A stretch of DNA of 63,740 bases from Phycisphaerae bacterium (GTDB taxonomy: Bacteria; Planctomycetota; Phycisphaerae; Tepidisphaerales; Tepidisphaeraceae), in contig JAICIO010000024.1 in assembly GCA_025924315.1 (NCBI GenBank), positions 1 to 63,740 of the forward strand, written 5' to 3'. The notes below the pieces were generated by a model. It did no database searches and was not told the origin of the DNA. It saw nothing but the letters and a program-made list of their open reading frames with translations. This document shows positions 16,794 through 24,916 of this stretch, in pieces (the stretch's first letter is position 1; each line of letters begins with the position of its first letter). A program made the position numbers and the translations under genes.

Positions 16794-17792
16794 ATGGATG
16801 AGCAAATCCGCACTACCGCCCGGCAGGTGATCGAAACCGAAGCGGGGGCGGTGCGCGCGATGCTCGAGGCGATCGATGATCAGTTCGAACGCGCTGTGAA
16901 GCTCGTTCTCGACTGCAAAGCATCCGTGCTGACCTGCGGTGTGGGAAAGGCGGGACATGTCGCGCGGAAGATTTCCGCGACGTTGTCGAGCACGGGTACG
17001 CCGAGTCACTTCATCAGCCCGGCCGACGCGGTGCACGGGGATCTCGGCGCGGTGCGGCAGGGCGACGTCGTGATGATTTTCTCGGGTTCGGGGGAGAGTG
17101 ATGAGATCCTGCGTCTGCTCAGCATCGTGAAGAAGCTGAATCATCCTGTGATCGCGCTCACATCATCGAAAAATAATAGTCTTGGCCGCCATGCCGATGC
17201 GGTGATTTCGATTGGGAAGATCGAAGAGGCGTGTCCGCTCGGGCTAGCGCCGAGCGCTTCGACCACCGCGATGCTGGCGCTGGGCGATGCGCTGGCGCTG
17301 ACGGTGATGTCGCTGCGCAAGTTCACCGCGGAGGATTTCGCGGTGTATCACCCGGCCGGACAGCTGGGCCGGAAGCTGATCAAGGTGCGCGAGGCGATGA
17401 CGTTCCGCGTGGGCGAGAATTTGCCGGTGGCTTCCGACAAGCTCACGGTCGGCCAAGTTCTGCACGAAGTCAGCCGGATCAAGCGACGGAGCGGCGCGGT
17501 GGTGCTGGTGAACGACCAGGGCAAAGTCAGCGGGATTTTCTCCGACGGCGACTTGCGGCGAATCGTGACGGATAACGACGGCTCGGCGCTGAAGCGGCCG
17601 GTGTCGGATGTGATGACGAAGAATCCGAAGCGCATCTTCGCGGACAAGCTTGCGAGCGAAGCGATGGCGCTGATGCGGCCGTTTCGCATCGATGAGCTGC
17701 CGGTTGTAGATGAAAACGATCGCCCGATCGGTTTGATCGATATTCAGGATCTGGTGATGCTGAAGATGCTTGATGTGGATGCGCAGTCATAA
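16794..17792 (+). CDS. kdsD: D-arabinose 5-phosphate isomerase (KpsF/GutQ family)
   Basis: The enzyme makes arabinose 5-phosphate for Kdo in LPS. The 332-residue protein has an N-terminal SIS domain with CGVGKAGHVARKI and IFSGSGESDEILRL, the motif PLGLAPSASTT, YHPAGQLGRKL, and two C-terminal CBS domains (from about residue 205 to the end), the full family architecture. I set the start at ATG 16794 (MDEQIRTTARQVIE); an earlier in-frame ATG would translate the inverted repeat. The next gene is an OstA/LptA-like protein, as in the kdsD-lptC-lptA cluster of proteobacteria, which supports an envelope LPS role. Confidence 0.94.
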   Translation: MDEQIRTTARQVIETEAGAVRAMLEAIDDQFERAVKLVLDCKASVLTCGVGKAGHVARKISATLSSTGTPSHFISPADAVHGDLGAVRQGDVVMIFSGSGESDEILRLLSIVKKLNHPVIALTSSKNNSLGRHADAVISIGKIEEACPLGLAPSASTTAMLALGDALALTVMSLRKFTAEDFAVYHPAGQLGRKLIKVREAMTFRVGENLPVASDKLTVGQVLHEVSRIKRRSGAVVLVNDQGKVSGIFSDGDLRRIVTDNDGSALKRPVSDVMTKNPKRIFADKLASEAMALMRPFRIDELPVVDENDRPIGLIDIQDLVMLKMLDVDAQS

Positions 17793-17810
17793 CTCATGAG
17801 TGAAATGCAA

Positions 17811-17907
17811 AGACCGCGAAGTCGCGAAAACGCGAAGATGTCGCAAAGAAGATTTAGAAGTGCGATTTTCTTCGCGAGCTCTTCGCGCTATCGCGTCTTC
17901 GCGGTCT
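17811..17907. repeat. Long imperfect inverted repeat of GCGAAGTCGCGAA words
   Basis: AGACCGCGAAGTCGCGAAAA... (from 17811) faces ...CTATCGCGTCTTCGCGGTCT (to 17907). It is a degenerate long hairpin between kdsD and the LptA-like gene. Confidence 0.8.
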
Positions 17908-17911
17908 CTGA

Positions 17912-17939
17912 ATAACCGGTCCGCTAAAGCGGACCCTAC
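17912..17939. repeat. Single GTAGGGTCCGC-family unit (reverse)
   Basis: ATAACCGGTCCGCTAAAGCG + GACCCTAC, one reverse copy of the family unit, directly after the preceding inverted repeat and 19 bases before the LptA-like gene. Confidence 0.85.
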
Positions 17940-17958
17940 GGGTGAGTAAAACGGAAAG

Positions 17959-20900
17959 ATGCGTTCGCTCCTGATTATTCTCGCGACGATGCTCGTGTTG
18001 GCGGGCGGGTTCTTTGTGTATTTCTGGCTCCAGCCGGACACGCGCGTGCTGCGCCCGGAAACGAACGTGAAGATTGCGCCGCTCACGCAGCCGTCGTCGT
18101 ATGACGGATCGGCGACGCAGCCCACGATCCGCGAAGGCGAAGGGGCGTGGCTCAAACATTTCGACGACAAGACGCTCGCGCTCAGCTACGAATTCCGGGG
18201 AAAGACATTCACGCCGCAGAAGAACGGGACTGTCGACGTCGATCAACCGCAGGCGCGTTTTTATCTCGATCACGGCCGGCTGCTCACGATTGAAGGCAAG
18301 AACGGCAACTGCGTGATGGAGAGCGGAACGTCGCCGATGGAATCGAAGACGGGTGCGACGCAGATGCCCAGCCGGGGAGAGCTGCACGATGTGATCATGA
18401 AGCTGTATCCGTCGGTCGACGCGCCCAAGCCGTCGCTGATTTGCACGATGAACAATGCGAACTTCGATAACGACACCTTCAGCATCAGCACGGCTGCGTA
18501 CGTCGATGCGAACGGCGTGAATGTGCCGGCGGATCAAGTGAAGGTGGAAGTGCGCGGAGATTATGAATTCGACGGCCGCGGGCTGACGATTCGCTGGAAC
18601 CAGCGCGATCGCCATCTTCAGACGTTGGAGATCGCGCACGGCGAGCGGCTGCTTGTGAAAGATCCGAGCGCGATCAACAAGACGTTTGGCGAACCGTCGA
18701 CCAATCCGAGCGAGTCGGACGCCAAGGTGAGGCCCGTGGCGCAGGAACAGTCGGCCGAAGTGCCGAAGCCGGCGCCAACGGCAGAGCCGGCGCCGACGAA
18801 AAGCGGCGCGAAAGGGGCAGCGGCGAAAAAGAAGAAGGCCAGCGAAGCGGCGGCGCCCGCGCCGCCTCCGCCGATCGAAAAGCCGGTGCGCATCGATCCG
18901 ATCTATCGCGCAACGTTTAACGATGACGTCAACGTGTATCAGGCCGTGACGGCCAGCGAGCAGGCAAGGGTCGCGACGTGCGATGTCATGAACGTCGACT
19001 TCATGACGAGCGACAAGCACAAGGGGACGACGCAGCCCGTTGCGCCGCCGGCACCACCGCCGACGAGTCGTCCGACCACGCGCCGCGGCCGACGCCCCGC
19101 GACGAATCGCGCCGCTGCCGCGAGGGCGCAAAAGCCCGTAACATTGCCGACGACTCCCGCGCCCGCGCCGGTTACGCTTCCGGTGACGCTTCCGACGTCG
19201 AAGCCCACCTCCGAGCCGACAACCAAGCGCGCCACGATTTTCGCCATGGACTCGGAGCAGACGAAGAAGCCGATGCTCGTTACGTGGGTTGGCAAACTGC
19301 GCATCGCGACGATGGAGAATCTCGAAGATCCGCCGGCCGACAGCAAAGATTCCGTCGTTCGGATGATCGGCATCAAGAACAAAGTCGAGCTGAAGAACGA
19401 CCAGGACAAAAGCGTGATGCACGGCGCTCTCGTGTCGTTCCACACCGGCCGGCAGGATGGTTACGTGCGTGGGTCCGACGCGTACCCGATTGTGGACGCG
19501 AAGGACAAAGACGGCGCGACCATCCACGCGCCGAGCATCCAGTATTCGAACTCCGGACAGCTTGCGACGATTCCGGGGCCCAGCTACGCGGATCTTCCGA
19601 TTCCGGACAAGCCCGATCAGAAGATGCACGCAGAGTGGTCGAAGGTCGCGAAGATTTATATGGCGTCGGCGGGGCCGGATTCGCAGAAGCTCGTGATTCA
19701 GCGTGCGACGTTCGACGGCGACGTGCACATCCATCGTCCGGAGCAGCTCGATCTGCAGTCGGCAGCGCTCGAGTTGACGTTCGATCCGCCGCAACCGACG
19801 GCGGCGCCATCGGCGACGACGCAGGATGAATCGAAGCAGCCGGAGCTGCGGGAGATGCTCGCGACGGGAAATGTGCGCACCGAGCTGACCGATGATTCGG
19901 GCAAGGTGCAGAACATTAACTGCGACAAACTCGCGCTGAACACGAAGCGCGATGCGGCCGGCAAGCTCTACCCGCACATCGTGAAAGCGATCGGCAACGT
20001 CTATGCGAAGGATCCACAGCAGGTGCTGCAGGCGGGCGAGTTGAACCTCGTGCTGCGTCCCTCGACGCGACCTTCGTCGCAACCTTCGTCGCAACCGACG
20101 ACGCAGGACTTCGCATCAACCGCCGTCGAACTCGAGCAGATGGATGCGACGGACAACGTTCGTATCACCACCACAAGCGGATCGACCGCGCACGGCGATC
20201 ATCTCACGGTGAAGGGCAACGAAGGCGAGCGGCTCGTCGATCTCATCGGCACACCGACCGCATCCGTTGGCGACAAGAACAGCAGTCTCGAAGGGAAGAT
20301 GATTCACTTCGAGGAAGCGACGCAGAAGGTCGAGGTCAACAGCCCGGGCCACATGCATGCGATCCAGCAGCAGCAGGGCGCGACGACGCGGCCGATCGAT
20401 GTTGTTTGGCAGCAGAATCTCGAGGTGCAGGGCAAGCAGAACATCGTCGATGTCTACGGCGGAGTTGTCATCACGTCCGATACGCCGAACGATGAGACGA
20501 TCGCGAAGGGAAATCACGTTCATCTGATCCTTGCCGATAAGCCGCCAACGACAAAGCCGTCTGAAGAGGCAGAGTCAACCACGAAGCCCGCGAACGGCTC
20601 GCCGATGAATGCCTTTGGAGACAAGACGGTAAAGTCGGTTCGTCTCGAAGAGAATGTCACGGTCAACGCGAAGCAGACCAGCGCGACAGACATCACCAAG
20701 GTCGCGCTTTTCTCGCCTGTACTCAATTACAACATGGACGAGAAAATGATGGTGATCGATCGGCCGGGACGCATGCTTTATCAGCAGAATCTGCTCTCCG
20801 AGACGACGCAACCGGCGACTGGGCCTTCCGCGCAAGCGACGACCGCGCCGACATCGCAGAGCGCGACGACACAATTCGCGACGACGCAGGTCGCGGCGCC

Positions 20901-21471
20901 CGTGGTGCAGCCTTCGACGTCACAGCCGACAACCGAGGCGATCAAGGCGATGGGTGGAGATCTCTCGAACATGCACGGTGCGACCGCGTTCGAGTGGCAG
21001 AAGGAATTCCGCTACGACGAAACGAAGATGCAGGCGCAGATGACCGGCGACGTGCGGTTGGTGCATTTTCCGACGACCGACCTCACCGGCCCGTCCGTCG
21101 AGCTCGATGCGCAAACGGTCATCGCGGACATGGAGCAGCGGCCGACGACTGAGCCGGCAACACAACCGACGTCGCAGCCCGAACAGAAGGTGCGCATCCG
21201 CAATCTCGTCGCCGACGGTGACGTGAGCTATCGCTCCGACAAGCTGCACTTCGACGCGCAGCATTTGGAGTTCAACCCGAACACGCACATGCTGATCGCG
21301 ACCGGAACCGAGCGGAACCCGGCCGAGTTGCACGAGGCGGAGGGTTTCTCCAACGGCACGTTCACCGAGCTTCGGATGAATACGGTGACCGAAGAAATGG
21401 AAGTCCGCGGATTCCAGGCCCAGATCCGCCGAGCCAAACCCGCGACGGCGACGAGCCCGGCGGAGCCATAA
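17959..21471 (+). CDS. Very large LptA/OstA-like (LptC-like) envelope protein
   Basis: A 1170-residue protein with one N-terminal membrane segment (about 3-23, MRSLLIILATMLVLAGGFFV) and a large periplasmic part. Repeated OstA-type strands are visible, each of the form colour-of-sugar-bridge beta strands: TFDGDVHIHRPEQLDLQ near 590, ATGNVRTELTDDSG near 635, ATDNVRITTTSGSTAHGDHL near 730, and a last copy near 1090 (VADGDVSYRSDKLHFDAQHL). They are separated by linkers rich in Thr, Gln and Pro (TTQP, SQPT). LptA and LptC are normally about 185 residues each and bridge the inner and outer membrane for LPS transport. Position right after kdsD supports LPS export. A single chain carrying several bridge modules is unusual. 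Confidence 0.75.
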   Translation: MRSLLIILATMLVLAGGFFVYFWLQPDTRVLRPETNVKIAPLTQPSSYDGSATQPTIREGEGAWLKHFDDKTLALSYEFRGKTFTPQKNGTVDVDQPQARFYLDHGRLLTIEGKNGNCVMESGTSPMESKTGATQMPSRGELHDVIMKLYPSVDAPKPSLICTMNNANFDNDTFSISTAAYVDANGVNVPADQVKVEVRGDYEFDGRGLTIRWNQRDRHLQTLEIAHGERLLVKDPSAINKTFGEPSTNPSESDAKVRPVAQEQSAEVPKPAPTAEPAPTKSGAKGAAAKKKKASEAAAPAPPPPIEKPVRIDPIYRATFNDDVNVYQAVTASEQARVATCDVMNVDFMTSDKHKGTTQPVAPPAPPPTSRPTTRRGRRPATNRAAAARAQKPVTLPTTPAPAPVTLPVTLPTSKPTSEPTTKRATIFAMDSEQTKKPMLVTWVGKLRIATMENLEDPPADSKDSVVRMIGIKNKVELKNDQDKSVMHGALVSFHTGRQDGYVRGSDAYPIVDAKDKDGATIHAPSIQYSNSGQLATIPGPSYADLPIPDKPDQKMHAEWSKVAKIYMASAGPDSQKLVIQRATFDGDVHIHRPEQLDLQSAALELTFDPPQPTAAPSATTQDESKQPELREMLATGNVRTELTDDSGKVQNINCDKLALNTKRDAAGKLYPHIVKAIGNVYAKDPQQVLQAGELNLVLRPSTRPSSQPSSQPTTQDFASTAVELEQMDATDNVRITTTSGSTAHGDHLTVKGNEGERLVDLIGTPTASVGDKNSSLEGKMIHFEEATQKVEVNSPGHMHAIQQQQGATTRPIDVVWQQNLEVQGKQNIVDVYGGVVITSDTPNDETIAKGNHVHLILADKPPTTKPSEEAESTTKPANGSPMNAFGDKTVKSVRLEENVTVNAKQTSATDITKVALFSPVLNYNMDEKMMVIDRPGRMLYQQNLLSETTQPATGPSAQATTAPTSQSATTQFATTQVAAPVVQPSTSQPTTEAIKAMGGDLSNMHGATAFEWQKEFRYDETKMQAQMTGDVRLVHFPTTDLTGPSVELDAQTVIADMEQRPTTEPATQPTSQPEQKVRIRNLVADGDVSYRSDKLHFDAQHLEFNPNTHMLIATGTERNPAELHEAEGFSNGTFTELRMNTVTEEMEVRGFQAQIRRAKPATATSPAEP

Positions 21472-21645
21472 AGGCCTTCCCGACTTCCTTCATGGCGGTC
21501 CCAGAGCGTCAGCGGCGGCCGGCATTTCCCGCCGCGCTCGCGCGACCCGATGCCGCCCGGCGCTTCGCGGACGGCCGTGAAGGCGGTTGAAACGATCTGC
21601 GCGACGTGTTTGCAATCCCACCCCAAGCTGCCGAATAATCACCTC

Positions 21646-22608
21646 GTGACGAGTTCTGTGATCATTCCCGATTCGCACCAACTCGCAGCGCTCGTCAAGC
21701 AGCGCGCGCGGCAGCTGGGTTTCGACCTGGTCGGTATCGCGCCAGCGGATCCCTCGCGCTATCGCGAGTATCTTCGCGAGTGGCTCGACGATGGGCAGCA
21801 GGGGACGATGGGGTACCTCGCCCGTCGATTCGATGAGCGAACCAACCTCGCGACATATCTTCCTGAGGCAAAATCCGTCATCTGTGTCGCGATGAACTAT
21901 CACGTGACGCTGGCTGAACTGCCGGAAAATCAGCGCGCGGATCACGGCAAAGTTGCTCGTTACGCGCTGGGCGAGGATTACCACGAACTCATCAAGAAGC
22001 GGCTGCACGAGCTCGCGGATTGGGTCCGCGAGCAAGCGCCGCAGTCGATCACGCGCGCATGCGTCGACACGGCGCCGGTGATGGAGAAAGAATTGTCCGC
22101 CCGCGCGGGCGTGGGATGGCAGGGGAAGAATACCTGCATCATCAATGAAGGGGTCGGCTCGTGGTTGCTCTTGGGCGAGATCGTGACGACGCTCGATCTG
22201 CCAACCGACGAACCCGCCATCGATCGCTGCGGGACCTGCACGCGGTGCATCGAAGCGTGTCCGACGCAGGCGATCACGGACGCGTATCAACTCGATGCGC
22301 GAAAGTGCATCTCGTACCTCACGATCGAGCACCGCGAGGAGATTCCGGAGGATCTCGCGTCGAGGCTCGGCAATTGGGTCTACGGCTGCGACATCTGCCA
22401 GGATGTTTGTCCGTGGAACAAGCGCGCACCCAACGCTACCGATCCCGCACTTCAACCACGGTTCAAAACCGGAACGATCAACCTGCGCGACGTGCTGCAG
22501 TGGGGCCCGCAGGAATATCAGACAACCCTTCGCGGAAGCGCGATGAAGCGCGTGAAGCTGCCGGTGCTGCAGCGGAACGCGCGGCTCGTTCTTCAGTGCC
22601 GGTCGTAG
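21646..22608 (+). CDS. queG: Epoxyqueuosine reductase (C-terminally short)
   Basis: QueG reduces epoxyqueuosine in tRNA to queuosine with a cobalamin cofactor and two 4Fe-4S clusters. The N-terminal DUF1730 region (ARQLGFDLVGIAPAD, NYHVTL, RYALGEDYHELIKKRL), the active-site segment ACVDTAPVMEKELSARAGVG, and both ferredoxin clusters (CGTCTRCIEACP and CDICQDVCPWN) are present. GTG at 21646 or 21658 fits the family; an ATG at 21550 adds about 32 unlike residues. The chain ends at QRNARLVLQCRS, just after the GSAMKRVKLPVLQRNA helix, so the usual C-terminal HEAT-like part is missing. The TAG stop (22606-22608) lies in the end of a repeat element. queF is also in this window, 28 kb on. Confidence 0.9.
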   Translation: MTSSVIIPDSHQLAALVKQRARQLGFDLVGIAPADPSRYREYLREWLDDGQQGTMGYLARRFDERTNLATYLPEAKSVICVAMNYHVTLAELPENQRADHGKVARYALGEDYHELIKKRLHELADWVREQAPQSITRACVDTAPVMEKELSARAGVGWQGKNTCIINEGVGSWLLLGEIVTTLDLPTDEPAIDRCGTCTRCIEACPTQAITDAYQLDARKCISYLTIEHREEIPEDLASRLGNWVYGCDICQDVCPWNKRAPNATDPALQPRFKTGTINLRDVLQWGPQEYQTTLRGSAMKRVKLPVLQRNARLVLQCRS

Positions 22609-22679
22609 GGTGCGCTTCAGCGCACCGGTTATCTCTTTTTGTGCGAGGTGCATAACCGGTGCGCTGAAGCGCACCCTAC
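22605..22679. repeat. GTAGGGTGCGC-family paired hairpin, supplies the queG stop
   Basis: Forward unit GTAGGGTGCGCTTCAGCGCA + CCGGTTAT and its reverse copy ending GCGCACCCTAC at 22679. Compared with the TCCGC copies both sides of the small hairpin changed together (TGCGC with GCGCA). GTAG at the left end contains the queG stop codon. Confidence 0.92.
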
Positions 22680-22687
22680 AAGAACGA

Positions 22688-23557
22688 TTACCGCGCGGTC
22701 GTTGCTTTCACGCGCTCGGGCATCGGCATGACCCTTCCGCCGCGCGCGAGCTGCGGGAAGTGATTGCCGGCCATGCTCATCGGTTCGCCGTCCTTCAGAT
22801 TGATGAACTTCTTCATCACGTGCTGGCCATTGGCAACGAAACGGGCTTCGCCGGTCATGAAGTGCAGCGCGATTGCGCGGCGGGGGCGATCGCTCACGTT
22901 CTTTCCACTGCCGTGCCATGTCATGGAATGGTGAAAGGAGACTTCGCCTTTTCGCACGGGCCACGGCACCGCCTTGACCCTGTTAATCTCTGCGTCGGCG
23001 GGTGGTGTGAAATCCTTCAAGTGCGGATAGGTGTCGGTCGAGTGGCTCTCGAGAAACTTGATGTGGTTCCCCCACTTGTGGCTGCCGGGGACCATGAACA
23101 TACAGCCGTTGCTTTCGTCCACTTCATCGAGCGCGATCCACGCGGTCACGGGCGTTTCCGGGGCGAGCACCGGCCAATACGGCGCATCCTGATGCCAGTT
23201 GTTGACACCGCCATGCTTCGGCGGTTTGTACTGGATCTGATCGTGCCAGATCTGAATGTCGGGCTGATGCGTGAGCTGGCTGATCGCCTCGATCACCGGC
23301 TTCGTGTAGAGCAGCCGCTCAAACGCGGGCGACGCCTCCCAGATATTCACGATCTGCCACACCGGCGCATCCGCTTTGCCGCTCAGGTTGCTGATGAGGA
23401 CGGGCTTGGCTTCGCCTTCAGCGAAGCCGCTCTGGCCTTTGGAGATCACGCGATCGAGCTCGTCGCGAAGTTCGTCGACCTCGTCGTCGCTGATGACCTT
23501 TCCGCCGATGAGACAGCCGTTGCGATCGAATTCTTTGACTTGTTGTTCGGACAGCAT
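22688..23557 (-). CDS. Phytanoyl-CoA dioxygenase (PhyH) family protein
   Basis: A 289-residue Fe(II)/2-oxoglutarate-dependent oxygenase. The double-stranded beta-helix metal site is complete: His122 and Asp124 in NNWHQDAPYW and the distal His215 in TWHGSG, with Arg227 in RPRRAIALHFM as the 2-oxoglutarate anchor. The loop ESNGCMFMVPGSHKWG is the usual PhyH motif. Planctomycetes carry many such proteins; substrates are mostly unknown. It stands alone between two paired hairpin elements (22605-22679 and 23587-23662), so it may be a single-gene transcript. Confidence 0.9.
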   Translation of the reverse strand: MLSEQQVKEFDRNGCLIGGKVISDDEVDELRDELDRVISKGQSGFAEGEAKPVLISNLSGKADAPVWQIVNIWEASPAFERLLYTKPVIEAISQLTHQPDIQIWHDQIQYKPPKHGGVNNWHQDAPYWPVLAPETPVTAWIALDEVDESNGCMFMVPGSHKWGNHIKFLESHSTDTYPHLKDFTPPADAEINRVKAVPWPVRKGEVSFHHSMTWHGSGKNVSDRPRRAIALHFMTGEARFVANGQHVMKKFINLKDGEPMSMAGNHFPQLARGGRVMPMPERVKATTAR

Positions 23558-23586
23558 GTGATAACTCCGGATACGCTTTTTCTCTT

Positions 23587-23662
23587 GTAGGGTCCGCTTC
23601 AGCGGACCGGTTACTCGCCTTGTCGAAGGAAGAAATAACCGGTCCGCTGAAGCGGACCCTAC
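23587..23662. repeat. GTAGGGTCCGC-family paired hairpin element
   Basis: Forward unit at 23587-23613 (GTAGGGTCCGCTTCAGCGGA + CCGGTTA) and reverse copy at about 23635-23662 with a short AT-richer spacer. It lies between the PhyH gene and the upstream glycosidase-like gene. Confidence 0.92.
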
Positions 23663-23677
23663 AAGGCCATACGCGCC

Positions 23678-24916
23678 TTACTTCATTTCGACGCGGAAGA
23701 GGCTCCCGCTGCCGCCGGGGACTGCGTCGTCCCATTTGGCGTTGCCGTCGCTTCCGGCGGGGATTTCCGCGTTGGACGGAATTGCGACGACCTTCGTCAC
23801 CGGATGACCCGCCGTTGCATCATAGGTCAGATGCGCCTGCTTCGTCGTCAGCGTATTCAGATTCACCGCGAAGAGGTACGGCGTGCCCTTCGAATCGGCG
23901 AGGCGATAAATGGCGATGTCGCCGTCGCGCGTCGGCTCGTCGTCGGAGGGTTCGAGATTCATCAGCGTCGGGCCGAGCTTTTCGATGTCGGCGGCGACTT
24001 TCGCGACGTCCGCCCAGCGTGCATCCGATTTGTAATGCTCATCGACGAGCCCGCGCATCCAGTTCTTCTTTTCCTTGTCGAAGTACTGGGACTGGTAGAG
24101 GAACCAGAAGACACCCTTGTTTCCCGTCGCGAGCGAAAGGTACGCCTCGCAACGAATCTCAGCTGGCGTCGGATAGCGATGCACGCCGGTGATCGAGTGG
24201 CACTGGATCACCGCCCACGATTTTGCGCCGGCGTGCTTGGCTGCAAGCGCGGAGATGCGCGCATTGGCGGCGTAGTTTTCCATCGCCTTGATGTCGCCCT
24301 TGGGCGTTTTCACGGTGATGGTGTACGCGTCGAACGCGACCAGCTTCTGCCCCGTCTGTTTGACGAACTCGGGCGCGGTGGCGGCGCCGGGGAGGCAGCA
24401 GAAGACGGGAAGGTTGGGGTTGATCTGCTTGAGTTGATCCGCGATCTGCTTGTATCGGCCGAAGGCATCGGGCGGCGGTTCGTCGAGGAGTTGAATTCGG
24501 AGCAGGGCAGGATGATCGACAATCGGCTTGATGATGTCGTCGTAAACTTTCTGTACGACCGCCGGATCCACGGGCTTGCTTCCGCGGATCATAGCGCCGA
24601 TATCGCCGCCGTCGAGGCCGGTTTCGATGATCACCTTCAGGCCATATTTCTGCGCCGTGTCGAGCACCAGCTTCTGATGGTCCGGCGGAGAGTTCGGCAC
24701 CACGATGATCTTGATGTTGTGCGCGGCGATGTCTTTGAAGGTGCGATCGTAGAGCGGGGCGGCTTCCTTCGGATCTTCCGGGATCGTGTATTGACGCGCG
24801 GCGCCAACGCCGCCTTCGTACCAGATGCCGAGTGCGAAGTCCTCGGCAGATTTCGCTTGCGCGAGAACCGGAACGGACACGATCAGTGCGAGAGTGAATA
24901 AGGCGAGTGATTTCAT
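23678..24916 (-). CDS. Secreted TIM-barrel glycoside hydrolase-like protein
   Basis: A 412-residue exported protein, start ATG 24916 with signal peptide MKSLALFTLALIVSVPVLAQ. The body reads as a glycosidase-type barrel: GIWYEGGVG near residue 33, HNIKIIVVPNSPP, KYGLKVIIETGLDGG, LLRIQLLDEPPPDAF (a possible catalytic acid in DEP), then SWAVIQCHSIT and KGVFWFLYQSQYFD at strand ends, followed by a beta-sandwich-like C-terminus. I cannot assign a GH family. The start overlaps the stop of the upstream alginate-lyase-like gene by ATGA, so the two are translationally coupled in a three-gene secreted-enzyme operon. Confidence 0.75.
   Translation of the reverse strand: MKSLALFTLALIVSVPVLAQAKSAEDFALGIWYEGGVGAARQYTIPEDPKEAAPLYDRTFKDIAAHNIKIIVVPNSPPDHQKLVLDTAQKYGLKVIIETGLDGGDIGAMIRGSKPVDPAVVQKVYDDIIKPIVDHPALLRIQLLDEPPPDAFGRYKQIADQLKQINPNLPVFCCLPGAATAPEFVKQTGQKLVAFDAYTITVKTPKGDIKAMENYAANARISALAAKHAGAKSWAVIQCHSITGVHRYPTPAEIRCEAYLSLATGNKGVFWFLYQSQYFDKEKKNWMRGLVDEHYKSDARWADVAKVAADIEKLGPTLMNLEPSDDEPTRDGDIAIYRLADSKGTPYLFAVNLNTLTTKQAHLTYDATAGHPVTKVVAIPSNAEIPAGSDGNAKWDDAVPGGSGSLFRVEMK

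Noticed and set aside
17854-20094. A 746-codon minus-strand ORF opposite the LptA-like gene
   Set aside because: It is extremely Arg-rich with no motif, lies antisense to a gene with an export signal and OstA-type strands, and fits the shadow-frame pattern of GC-rich DNA.
21550-21645. QueG start at ATG 21550
   Set aside because: The added residues are unlike QueG N-termini; GTG at 21646 or 21658 fits the family better, though it is not proved.
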